A stretch of DNA of 34,396 nucleotides from Streptomyces niphimycinicus (lineage in GTDB: Bacteria > Actinomycetota > Actinomycetes > Streptomycetales > Streptomycetaceae), in the NCBI RefSeq assembly GCF_018883605.1, contig NZ_JAHLEM010000042.1, positions 1 through 34,396 of the forward strand. Reading direction: 5' to 3'. This document shows, one piece after another, positions 13,940 to 21,252 of the stretch. The notes beneath the pieces are model-generated. The model saw nothing but the letters and a program-made list of their open reading frames with translations. It did not search any database and had not been told where the DNA came from. A program made the translations under genes and the position numbers. Position 1 is the first letter of the stretch. Each line of letters starts with the position of its first letter.

Positions 13940-16900
13940 TCAGGAGAGCAGATACGCCTTCAGGATCGTCACGGCGTACGTGTTGCCGTCGGTGTCGGTC
14001 AGGTCGGCCTTGAAGGAGACCGACGTGGCGTCCTTCGGGTGGGTCAGGTCCAGGCTCCGCTTGCCACCCGTGGTGGTCACCGGTGCTTTGGTCCAGGTCG
14101 CGCCCTCGTCGTAGGACACCCGCACCGCAAGCGACTTGAGGTGCGTGGCGGCCGGGCCCTGGAGGGAGAGCGGGACGGTGATCCGGCGGCCCGCCTTCGC
14201 TGTACTGGCCGTCGTCAGCTCCGGGTGGAAGCGAACGGTGGACAGGGGCAGGGACGCGGTCTCCGAGCCGTTCGGCTTCGCGGAGGTGAAGCTCCAGTCG
14301 GCGGTGAGACGGCTGGTGACACCGGCGACCTCGGCCGGGCGGGTCGCGTCCGTGTGGATCGTGTACGGCGCCGAGGTGGCGGGGAGGCCGTCGGCCGTCT
14401 GGCAGAGGTCGCCATCGTTGTCGAGCAGTTTCTTGCCGCCGGCGGTGACGGTCGTGTGCCGCTCGCTCACCCGGGAGGAACCGGCGTGGCCGCCGCCGTC
14501 GGCGAAACTCGGGACGCACATGTCGAGCGTGTCACCGGAGCGGCGCGCGGTGTGGTCCTTGTCCACCGCCGGGCTGAACACGCCGACGTTGTAGGTCGAT
14601 TCGTACGTCCGGCCCGGCCGGTACGACGTCGGCCGCTCCTCGGGGTAGAACACATCGGTGTCGTCGTCCGCGGCGGGACCCTGCTGGCTGACGCCGACCG
14701 TCCAGGGGAAGCCCTCGGGCGTGGTGACGTACGTCTTCGCGGTCGCCGGGAGCGCGAACGGTGCGCTGGTCGCGCCCAGGGACAGCTCCGGGCCCCTCCA
14801 CAGCGCGTTGAGGACACCCTTGCGGTCCGGGGCGGACGAGCCGATGCGCCGCTTCAGCAGGGCCAGTTCGCTCGCTTGGGCCGTGCGCCGGTAGCCGGTG
14901 GGGAAGCGGTCGGGCAGGTTGTAGAGCAGGTTGTAGGTGGTACTGCCCTTCTGCCACAGGCCGCCGATCTGCGTACTGAACTTCCCGGCGTCCGGGGACG
15001 GGCCCAGGGTCGCGGTGCGCAGCCCCTTGAAGGATTCGCCGAAGAACAGGGTGGCGTTGAGACCGCTGGGCACGCCCAGGCGGTAGTTCAGATAGCCGGT
15101 GGCCATCTTCGCGCTCTCCGGGGCGGTGACCTCGACCGGCTTCGTCTCGCGGGCGTCGAAGGTGATCGTGGTGTCCTTGGTGACCGCGAACTTCGGCCGG
15201 ACGAGGAGCGAGGTGTCCGTGTCCTCGGACATCACCGTGTCCACCGCATAGTCGCCCCGGGGGATACGCAGCTTGTAGACGCCCTTCGAGGTCTCCTGGT
15301 GGTCCTCCAACGCGGTGGTCCAGTAGTCGGTGGTGTAACTCTTGATCTCGGTGAGCGGCGAACTGACGGGCATGCCCTGCCGGTCGAGGAACTTCAGGGT
15401 GACGTCGTACGCCTCGGCCTCGCGGATGACGCCGAAGGACGTCCGTACCTCCGTGCCGCCGCCCTGCGCGGTGGCGACCAGCGTGCCCGAATACGCGCCG
15501 TCCGGCCCCTCGGTGCGGGTGTCCGCGGTGAGGTCGACGCTCGCGGTGCCGCCCGCCGGGACGGTGAGTTGGCGTGCGCTGAGGCTGAAGAGACCGTCCG
15601 GGGCGGCCTTGCCCTCCGGGCCGGTCGCGGTGGCCGAGAGGTCCAGCGTGACGGGCTTCTCCCCGTGGTTGCGGTAGGTGATCCGCTTGGTGACCGGCTG
15701 GTCGTCGGTGTGCGGCCACATCTGCTTGCCGAAGGACACCGACGTCTGTTCGCCGACCACGCTCTGCGCGATCCCCCGGGCCACGTCGACCCGGCCGGTG
15801 CCCTGCTGGTACGCGTCGAGACCGGCGGTCGGCTTCGTGGCGGCGGTGAGCGCCTGCTTGATCCGCTGTCCGGTCCAGTCCGGGTGCTCCTGGGCCAGGA
15901 TCGCGGCGGCGCCCGTGGCGTGCGGTGCCGCCATCGACGTACCGGACATGGCGACGTAGCCGTCCGCGGCCGGGTCCCCCATGTCGCCGTGCGCCGCCTT
16001 CGCCGAGACGATGTCCACGCCCGGGGCGGTGAGGTCCGGCTTCAGCGTGCTGTCGGCGGTCGGGCCGGTGCTGGAGAATCCGGCGATGCCGTCCTCGCCG
16101 TCGACGGCTCCGACGGTGAGCGCCGAGTCCGCCGCGCCGGGGGTGCTGATCGTTCCGGCCTTGGGGCCGTCGTTGCCCGCCGAGGCGACGGTGAGCAGGC
16201 CCTTGTGCTCCGAGAGGGAGTTGACGGCCGTCTCGACCGGGTCCTGCCCCGGGGTGTCCGACTGGCCCAGGCTGAGGTTGGCGACCTTGGCGCCTTGGTC
16301 GGCGGCCCACTCCAGGCCCGCGATGACGCTGGATTCGGTGCCCTCGCCGCTGTCGTTCAGCACTTTGGCGTTGAGGATCTCCGCGCCGGGCGCGACGCCC
16401 TTGTAGAGGCCACCGGACCGGGCGCCCGAGCCCGCCACCGTCGCCGCGACATGGGTGCCGTGACCGGACCTGTCGTCGGTACTCCCCGTTCCGGAGAAGT
16501 CCTTCGCCTCCGTCACCGCCTTTTCGAGGTCAGGGTGGGTGGTGTCGATGCCGGAGTCCACGACGGCGACCTTGACGCCCTTGCCGTCGTATCCGGCGTC
16601 CCAGGCGGTCGGCGCGCCGATCTGGGTGACGTTGTGGCTGACGTCCTTCGCCCCGGCCTTGGGCCTCGCCTGCCCCTTGAACCGGCCGTCCAGCCAGACA
16701 CGGGCGATCCCCGGGGCCGCCGTGCGGGCGTGCCCGGTACCGGCGGTCGCGGTGAGGGCCTGCCAGGCGCTGTCGGCGTCGGCCTTGCGCACGCTGAGCG
16801 CGGCGCCACCCACGCTGGGCAGTTCGCGGCGTACGGTCACATCCGCCGCTGACAGCGCCGTCTTCGCCGCGTCCCTCTTCTTCGCGGCTTTCCCCTGGTA

Positions 16901-17365
16901 CGACACGATCAGTGGCAGCGTCCCGCGACGGGCGTCGTCGTACCCGGCGCGCACGAGGCCGCTGACGTTGAACAGCCGCTTGTCCAGGGCGCCTTGGCCG
17001 ATCAGGGCGGCGGCGTCGGACGGCAGGACGTAACTGTCGTCTCCGGAGCGGCGGACGGATACCGGGACGCCCTCGCGGCCGGGGGCGTGCTGGACGCCGA
17101 TCACCTGGTTCTCGGCGTCCAGTCGGACCCGGTCCCCGGTGATCAGGGTGATGCTCCTGACCGGGGACCCGGTGCCGGACCCGGTGCTGGTGACGGCGCT
17201 CGCCGTCCGCGCGCCGAGGCCGGACCCGGGGGCCGCCGGCGCGGCCCCCATCATCACTCCCGCGACCAGGACAGCGGCCACGGCGGCCGTGGATGCCGTG
17301 GATGCCGTGGATGCCGTCGATGTGCTTTCGCGCACGCTCTTCGCCTCTTTCGCCTGTCGCTTCAC
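13940..17365 (-). CDS. Large secreted subtilisin-like serine peptidase (S8)
   Basis: Exported protease of 1141 residues. GTG 17365 is chosen because it lies one base after the TGA of the preceding gene, with AGGTGGG upstream, indicating translational coupling. The Sec signal (KRQAKEAK, then a Ser-Thr-Ala repeat and VAAVLVAGVMMGAAPAA) is followed by an I9-like propeptide region. The S8 catalytic domain has Asp270 in VVDSGIDTTHPDL, His302 in GHGTHVAATVAG, oxyanion Asn in SAGNDG and Ser477 in MSGTSMAAPHATG. The remaining roughly 600 residues are beta-rich, without transmembrane helix or sorting signal. This architecture matches the large Streptomyces S8 peptidases. It is the third gene of an operon with an ECF sigma factor and a membrane CU044_5270 protein. 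Confidence 0.93.
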   Translation of the reverse strand: MKRQAKEAKSVRESTSTASTASTASTAAVAAVLVAGVMMGAAPAAPGSGLGARTASAVTSTGSGTGSPVRSITLITGDRVRLDAENQVIGVQHAPGREGVPVSVRRSGDDSYVLPSDAAALIGQGALDKRLFNVSGLVRAGYDDARRGTLPLIVSYQGKAAKKRDAAKTALSAADVTVRRELPSVGGAALSVRKADADSAWQALTATAGTGHARTAAPGIARVWLDGRFKGQARPKAGAKDVSHNVTQIGAPTAWDAGYDGKGVKVAVVDSGIDTTHPDLEKAVTEAKDFSGTGSTDDRSGHGTHVAATVAGSGARSGGLYKGVAPGAEILNAKVLNDSGEGTESSVIAGLEWAADQGAKVANLSLGQSDTPGQDPVETAVNSLSEHKGLLTVASAGNDGPKAGTISTPGAADSALTVGAVDGEDGIAGFSSTGPTADSTLKPDLTAPGVDIVSAKAAHGDMGDPAADGYVAMSGTSMAAPHATGAAAILAQEHPDWTGQRIKQALTAATKPTAGLDAYQQGTGRVDVARGIAQSVVGEQTSVSFGKQMWPHTDDQPVTKRITYRNHGEKPVTLDLSATATGPEGKAAPDGLFSLSARQLTVPAGGTASVDLTADTRTEGPDGAYSGTLVATAQGGGTEVRTSFGVIREAEAYDVTLKFLDRQGMPVSSPLTEIKSYTTDYWTTALEDHQETSKGVYKLRIPRGDYAVDTVMSEDTDTSLLVRPKFAVTKDTTITFDARETKPVEVTAPESAKMATGYLNYRLGVPSGLNATLFFGESFKGLRTATLGPSPDAGKFSTQIGGLWQKGSTTYNLLYNLPDRFPTGYRRTAQASELALLKRRIGSSAPDRKGVLNALWRGPELSLGATSAPFALPATAKTYVTTPEGFPWTVGVSQQGPAADDDTDVFYPEERPTSYRPGRTYESTYNVGVFSPAVDKDHTARRSGDTLDMCVPSFADGGGHAGSSRVSERHTTVTAGGKKLLDNDGDLCQTADGLPATSAPYTIHTDATRPAEVAGVTSRLTADWSFTSAKPNGSETASLPLSTVRFHPELTTASTAKAGRRITVPLSLQGPAATHLKSLAVRVSYDEGATWTKAPVTTTGGKRSLDLTHPKDATSVSFKADLTDTDGNTYAVTILKAYLLS
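17289..17315. repeat. 9-bp microsatellite in the peptidase signal sequence
   Basis: GTGGATGCC occurs three times in tandem (17289-17315), with a degenerate fourth copy at 17316-17324. On the minus strand it encodes Ser-Thr-Ala repeats in the n/h-region boundary of the signal peptide. The unit is a multiple of three, so slippage changes length without a frameshift. Confidence 0.85.
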
Positions 17366-17366
17366 G

Positions 17367-18464
17367 TCAGCCCACCTGGGAAGGGAGCTGCTTGTTGCCG
17401 TCGACGACCGCGCGCTCGGTGATCGCGCTGGTGAAGAGGACGGTGCCACGCTTGATCGGGCCGTCCTCGGGGGGCTGGGCCTGGACCATGCGCTCGCCGA
17501 GGAAGGCCAGGGTCTTCTTGTCGAAGATCCACTCCTCGCGCTGGCCATCGGCCTCGTTCAGCCGCGCCACCGCGACCCCATGACGGCCCAGGGCGTCGAC
17601 CGCGTCGTCCACCGCGACCACGCCCGGGATCTTGGCGGCGGCCTTGTAGAGGGCCGGGGCGAGCTTGGCGGGCGGGTAGCTCTCGGTCAGCAGATCGCCG
17701 ATGGCGACGAAGGCCGCCTGGTCGCGGGCGACTCCCTTGCTCGGGTCGTTGTCCTGGTAGATCTTCTTCAGCAGCGCGTCGGGGTCCGTGGGCAGCTTCA
17801 CCAGGGAGTTGTACGCCGCGCTGATCGGGTGCTCACCGGCCAGGGTGATGCCCTGGCCGCTGGTCTGACCTGGCTCGATCAGCCAGCCGTCCTTCCCGTC
17901 CGGGGACTGCCAGACCTGGCGGGTGTGCAACTCCTCGCTGACCACCGTGGTCTTGTCGTCCACGGTCCTGGGGTAGGTGTTGGCCACCTTGGAGGCGATG
18001 TAGATGAACTGGCCATCGTCCACCGTGGGTCCGGAGGTGTCGGCCGAGGCCAGGGAGATGCGGTTCAGCAGCTCGGGGGCGGCCTTGGCGTCGGCGGTGC
18101 CGACCTGGGTGGTCAGCGCGGGGCCGGTGGCCAGGGGAGTCTTACCCTCGCCGTTGCCGCCGGCGCCACCGGCGAGGGCGAAGCCGCCCACGACCGCCGC
18201 GGCCACGGCGCAAGCCATGGCGGGCAGCAGCACGTTGCGGCGCAGGAACGGGTTGCGCTGCGAGTCGCGCTGCGGGTCGCGCTGCCACGCGGGGGCGGCC
18301 GGGGTGCCGTGGGTGGTGCGGAGGTCGTCGTGGATCTGGGCCATCAGGTGCTCCTTGTGGAACTCGTGGCGGCCCGCCGGCAGACCCCGCTCCTCGGCGC
18401 CCAGGAGTTCCTGGGTCTCCGGCCATTCAGCCGGGTGCGGCTGGGAGGGGCTGGTGTGGTTCAT
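17367..18464 (-). CDS. CU044_5270-family membrane protein (putative ECF partner)
   Basis: Single-pass membrane protein of 365 residues. The N-terminal cytoplasmic part (about 75 residues) includes HKEHLMAQIHDDLR. One transmembrane helix (LLPAMACAVAAAVVGGFALAGGAGG) follows, then an extracytoplasmic domain with FIYIASKVANTYPR, RQVWQSPDGKDGWLIEPG and GHP-like EHPISAAYNSLVKLPTDPDALL. This matches the CU044_5270 family, which is regularly encoded next to ECF sigma factors and is assumed to sense the envelope or act as an anti-sigma-like partner; the mechanism is not established. Its ATG overlaps the sigma stop codon (ATGA, 18461-18464), and its own stop is one base from the peptidase start, so the three genes are translationally coupled. 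Confidence 0.85.
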   Translation of the reverse strand: MNHTSPSQPHPAEWPETQELLGAEERGLPAGRHEFHKEHLMAQIHDDLRTTHGTPAAPAWQRDPQRDSQRNPFLRRNVLLPAMACAVAAAVVGGFALAGGAGGNGEGKTPLATGPALTTQVGTADAKAAPELLNRISLASADTSGPTVDDGQFIYIASKVANTYPRTVDDKTTVVSEELHTRQVWQSPDGKDGWLIEPGQTSGQGITLAGEHPISAAYNSLVKLPTDPDALLKKIYQDNDPSKGVARDQAAFVAIGDLLTESYPPAKLAPALYKAAAKIPGVVAVDDAVDALGRHGVAVARLNEADGQREEWIFDKKTLAFLGERMVQAQPPEDGPIKRGTVLFTSAITERAVVDGNKQLPSQVG

Positions 18465-19105
18465 CGGATTCCTTCCTCTGCGGACCGGATCGCGTGAGTG
18501 CGATCGCCCTTTACCTGCCGGGTTCGCGGAGTGAGTTCCCGTTTTGTGCGGCCCAGTTCGGCCTCGGCGAGTCTGCGCAGCTTGGTACGGGCGCGGGACA
18601 GCCTGGAGCGGACGGTTCCGATGGGGATGCGGAGGGTGCGGGCGACGTCGGCGTACTCCATGCCCTCCCAGAGGCAGAGGACGAGGACCTCGCGTTCGGC
18701 ACGCTTGAGCGAACTCAGCGCGGTGAGGGTGGCGTTGATCCGGCGCCGGTCGTCCACGCGGGAGGCCGTCTCCTCGGCGTGGTCGGGGATCCGCAATGAG
18801 GCGGGCCCCGCCTCGGCGGCAGCGGCGGCGGCAGCCCGGTAACGCCGGTTGCTACGGCAGTGGCTACGGGCCACGTTGGTGGCGATGCCCAGGAGCCAGG
18901 GCCGCAGGGGTCCCCCTTCGGGGTCGACCGATTCGCGGCGCCGCCACGCCTCCATGAATGTGGCCGACATGACGTCCTCGGCCACGGACCAGTCGGCGGT
19001 CAGGCGGAAGGCGTGGTGGTAGACGACCTGCGCGTAGGCGTCGAACAACTCCGCGAACGCGTCCGGCTCCCCGGCCCGCACCCGGGTACGCATATCTGTG
19101 GTCAC
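18461..19105 (-). CDS. ECF-type RNA polymerase sigma factor
   Basis: Sigma-70 family factor of the extracytoplasmic-function type, 214 residues. Region 2 reads AFAELFDAYAQVVYHHAFRLTADWSVAEDVMSATFMEAWRR, and region 4 reads LTALSSLKRAEREVLVLCLWEGMEYADVARTLRIPIGTVRSRLSRARTKLR. An Ala-rich linker joins them. The start is GTG 19105 or ATG 19093; neither has a ribosome site. A GGAAC-N16-GTC motif (19117-19140) would place transcription initiation near the GTG, so a leaderless or nearly leaderless message is likely and supports 19105. First gene of an operon with the CU044_5270 protein and the S8 peptidase, both probably under its control. Confidence 0.93.
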   Translation of the reverse strand: MTTDMRTRVRAGEPDAFAELFDAYAQVVYHHAFRLTADWSVAEDVMSATFMEAWRRRESVDPEGGPLRPWLLGIATNVARSHCRSNRRYRAAAAAAAEAGPASLRIPDHAEETASRVDDRRRINATLTALSSLKRAEREVLVLCLWEGMEYADVARTLRIPIGTVRSRLSRARTKLRRLAEAELGRTKRELTPRTRQVKGDRTHAIRSAEEGIR

Positions 19106-19116
19106 GTGTGTTGGCT

Positions 19117-19140
19117 GACCGGGAGGGTGGGGCGAGTTCC
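19117..19140 (-). promoter_or_regulatory. Candidate ECF-type promoter (GGAAC-N16-GTC)
   Basis: On the minus strand, GGAAC (19140-19136) and GTC (19119-19117) are separated by 16 nt, the -35/-10 pattern used by many ECF sigma factors at their own promoters. It ends 12 nt before the sigma GTG start. Confidence 0.55.
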
Positions 19141-19151
19141 GGTGATGTGGG

Positions 19152-19337
19152 TCACATGGCGTTCTGGACGAGTGCGGCTTGGAATTCGACCCAGGTGGCG
19201 GGCGCGCAGCGGAGTATCGGGCCGCCGGGGTTCTTGGAGTCGCGTATCGCCACGGTGCCGGGCAGGTTCGTGGCCACCTCGACGCACTCTTCCTCTCCGC
19301 CGCTGTAGCTCGACTTACGGAAGACGAAGGTTGTCAC
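19152..19337 (-). CDS. DUF397 domain protein (partner of the upstream HTH regulator)
   Basis: Small cytoplasmic protein of 61 residues consisting of one DUF397 domain: FRKSSYSGGEEECVEVATN, VAIRDSKNPGGPILRC and WVEFQAAL, all family hallmarks. GTG 19337 lies 3 nt after the stop of the HTH gene (19341-20222), so the two are co-expressed. Genes of this family nearly always sit beside an Scr1-type HTH/DUF5753 regulator and in some cases are shown or proposed to antagonise it as a toxin-antitoxin-like or developmental pair. Confidence 0.93.
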   Translation of the reverse strand: MTTFVFRKSSYSGGEEECVEVATNLPGTVAIRDSKNPGGPILRCAPATWVEFQAALVQNAM

Positions 19338-19340
19338 AGC

Positions 19341-20222
19341 TCACAGTCCTTTGATGAGTGTCCCGATGAAGGCTCGGGACTCGGCCTCGGGCAGAGCGCC
19401 CCGCGCAGTCTCCTCGAACAGTCTTACGTGCCGCGCAGCGCCTTCGCCACCCTCGACCCATGTCGTGGAGAACGCCAACTCCAGGAACACCACGTCCATG
19501 GCGCCCGGCTCAGCGAACGAAAGAACGTTGAAGGAGCCCGCGAGCGCGCGAGTCATCCCGGCGCCGAAGGGAAGCACCTGAATCGTGACATTGGGGCGCT
19601 CGCTCCAGTCGAGGAGGCTCTCCAACTGCTTCCGCAGCATCTCGGGCTCGGCCACGGGAGCACGCAGCGCCGCCTCCGAAATGACGACCCGGAGGGAGAG
19701 CGGGTTGTCCCCGGAAAGCCTCTGCTGACGAGCCGCCCTGGAGGTGACAAACGCCTCGACCTGATCGGGGTCATCATCTGGAACCCATTCGCGTCGCAAC
19801 GACCGAATGTAGTCCGGGGTCTGGAGCAGGCCAGGAATCAGCGACACCTGCCATGCCTTGACGACCGTGGCCGCGTTCTCCAGAGGCACGTACTCCCGCA
19901 TCGTTCGCGTGAGTGCGACATCGTTCCACCAACCCTTCGCCTTACGGCGTTCGCGGTCGATGCGCGCCAGTTCCAGCAGCGCGCCCACCGTCGCAGGGTC
20001 GTTGGTGCCGTACAGGGTGCACAGGGCGCGGATGTCCGGGTCCCGGACGGGAACCCACCCGCCCTCCATCTTGGCGACCTTGCCCGTCGAAGCGCTGAGC
20101 GCCTTCGCCGCGTGCGTCTGCGTCAGGCCCGCTCTGGTCCGGAGGCTCATCAGCTCGGCGCCCAGTCTCCTCCCCAAGACGCTTGATGTGCTGTTCCCTT
20201 GGGTGGACTGACCCTCTGTCAC
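19341..20222 (-). CDS. Scr1-type helix-turn-helix regulator (XRE HTH + DUF5753)
   Basis: DNA-binding protein of 293 residues. GTG 20222 is chosen because GGAGGAGAGG lies about 6 nt upstream; longer frames have none. The N-terminal XRE-type HTH spans about residues 14-75: LGRRLGAELMSLRTRAGLTQ, HAAKALSASTGKVAKMEGG. The DUF5753 domain follows, with YVPLENAATVVKAWQVSLIPGLLQTPDYIRS, LRVVISEAALRAPV, NVTIQVLPFGAGMTRALAGSFNVLSF and DVVFLELAFSTTWVEGGE. It forms a two-gene unit with the DUF397 gene and is divergent from the HATPase gene and tgm operon. A perfect 8-bp inverted repeat with 21-nt spacer (20285-20321) lies between them and is a candidate binding site. It may regulate the RiPP operon. Confidence 0.93.
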   Translation of the reverse strand: MTEGQSTQGNSTSSVLGRRLGAELMSLRTRAGLTQTHAAKALSASTGKVAKMEGGWVPVRDPDIRALCTLYGTNDPATVGALLELARIDRERRKAKGWWNDVALTRTMREYVPLENAATVVKAWQVSLIPGLLQTPDYIRSLRREWVPDDDPDQVEAFVTSRAARQQRLSGDNPLSLRVVISEAALRAPVAEPEMLRKQLESLLDWSERPNVTIQVLPFGAGMTRALAGSFNVLSFAEPGAMDVVFLELAFSTTWVEGGEGAARHVRLFEETARGALPEAESRAFIGTLIKGL

Positions 20223-20284
20223 TGCGTACCTCTCCTCCGTGATGTGACGCCAGTCTGGAGCGTAGCGAAGCACCTCGCAAGCGA

Positions 20285-20321
20285 GATCGGTTGAATTTTC
20301 CTCAGTGGAGTTGAACCGATC
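20285..20321. promoter_or_regulatory. Inverted repeat GATCGGTT...AACCGATC between HTH and HATPase genes
   Basis: Perfect 8-bp arms at 20285-20292 and 20314-20321, spacer 21 nt. The inner flanks also share GTTGAA in direct orientation. It lies 63-99 nt upstream of the HTH start and about 95 nt upstream of the HATPase start. Likely operator for the divergent regulator. Confidence 0.5.
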
Positions 20322-20415
20322 ACACCTACAGGGCTACGGTCCGTAAGGAACCGCTCGCACAGGGGCGTCAGTTGGCGGACGCGCTCCGCCCTGCCCTGCC
20401 CACTGGAGGTACGCG

Positions 20416-20886
20416 ATGGCATTCGCGCCCCAAGACCCCCGGATCCCGGACCCCAGCGACCCCATCGTCGACGAGGGCCGCGTCGACTACGTCCCGACAC
20501 CGATAAGCGTGACCAGGGCCCGCCAGCACGCCACGCGACTCGTCGCCGAGTGGGGCCATCCCGCGCTCGCCGACGACGCCGCGCTCATCGTGTCCGAGCT
20601 GGCCACCAACGCCGTACGGCACGCTCGCATTCCCGGGCGGCTCTTCCGGGTCCAGCTCACCCTCACCAAAACCCGCTTACGTATCGCCGTATCCGATCCC
20701 CGGGGCGAGCGACTCCCCCGACCTCGCCACCCGTCGCCCCGCGACAGGCACGGCCGTGGCCTGCTCATCGTCCGTGCCCTCGCGGCGCGTTGGGGCGTGC
20801 GGGAGCGGACCGTCGGCAAGGAGATCTGGGCCGAGCTGGACCTGACCGCCTCGCTCCCCACCGATCGATGCACAAACGAGCTGTAA
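20416..20886 (+). CDS. Anti-sigma-type ATP-binding protein (HATPase_c, RsbW-like)
   Basis: Cytoplasmic GHKL-type ATPase domain protein, 156 residues. GGAGG precedes the ATG by 7 nt. The N-box is ALIVSELATNAVRHAR, the D/G1 region reads RLRIAVSDPRG, and G2 is HGRGLLIVRALAARWGVRE, followed by IWAELDL. The short Asp-Pro-rich N-tail is not part of the fold. Such stand-alone domains are abundant in Streptomyces and usually act as serine kinases/anti-sigma factors of the RsbW/SpoIIAB type, but individual partners are rarely known. It is divergent from the HTH regulator and 65 nt ahead of tgmA; whether it belongs functionally with the RiPP operon is unclear. Confidence 0.88.
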   Translation: MAFAPQDPRIPDPSDPIVDEGRVDYVPTPISVTRARQHATRLVAEWGHPALADDAALIVSELATNAVRHARIPGRLFRVQLTLTKTRLRIAVSDPRGERLPRPRHPSPRDRHGRGLLIVRALAARWGVRERTVGKEIWAELDLTASLPTDRCTNEL

Positions 20887-20951
20887 CCAAGGCGAACGGG
20901 ACCATACTGGTTCTTGCCGCTTCGGGCATCCCGAGGAAAGGACAGCGAACA

Positions 20952-21248
20952 GTGACCACGTTGGCGCATCCACGTGAGGCGTTTCCGCTCTTACCCCATG
21001 GCGAGCGGATTCCACAGAGCGACGAGGGGCCCTCGGACTCCACTACACGCCCATGGATTCTTCGTTTCGCCCGTGTGCCCGACTCCACGCAAGCGGTCGA
21101 GAAACCACTGGCTGTCTACGACGAGGAAGCACAGATGTCGGTCGGCCTCTACGACGGCCCGCTGCCGTACATGGCCACTCACAACCCCACCGTTCCCGAC
21201 GGCAATATGACCAATCCGCCGCCCCTCGATGAGGGCGCGAAGGATTGA
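20952..21248 (+). CDS. tgmA: TgmA-type ATP-grasp-modified RiPP precursor (graspetide/imiditide)
   Basis: Precursor peptide, 98 residues. GTG 20952 follows AGGAAAGG (20934-20941) by 10 nt; the frame upstream overlaps the HATPase gene. The long leader contains RPWILRF (residues 33-39), matching the aromatic/Arg leader motif recognised by ATP-grasp ligases, and the family block VYDEEAQMSVG (55-65). The C-terminal core, about residues 73-98, supplies Thr76, Thr80 and Thr87 as ester donors and Asp83, Asp93, Glu94 and Asp98 as acceptors, with an Asp83-Gly84 step suited to aspartimide formation. It ends NPPPLDEGAKD. The next genes encode the ATP-grasp ligase (4 nt away) and a PIMT-like methyltransferase, the set known from fuscimiditide-type systems. 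No protease or exporter is adjacent. Confidence 0.88.
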   Translation: MTTLAHPREAFPLLPHGERIPQSDEGPSDSTTRPWILRFARVPDSTQAVEKPLAVYDEEAQMSVGLYDGPLPYMATHNPTVPDGNMTNPPPLDEGAKD

Positions 21249-21252
21249 GGCC

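Noticed and set aside
13484..16852. Very long plus-strand frame of over 1100 codons
   Set aside because: It is antisense to the S8 peptidase gene, which has intact Asp/His/Asn/Ser catalytic motifs. Long antisense frames are an effect of high third-position GC.
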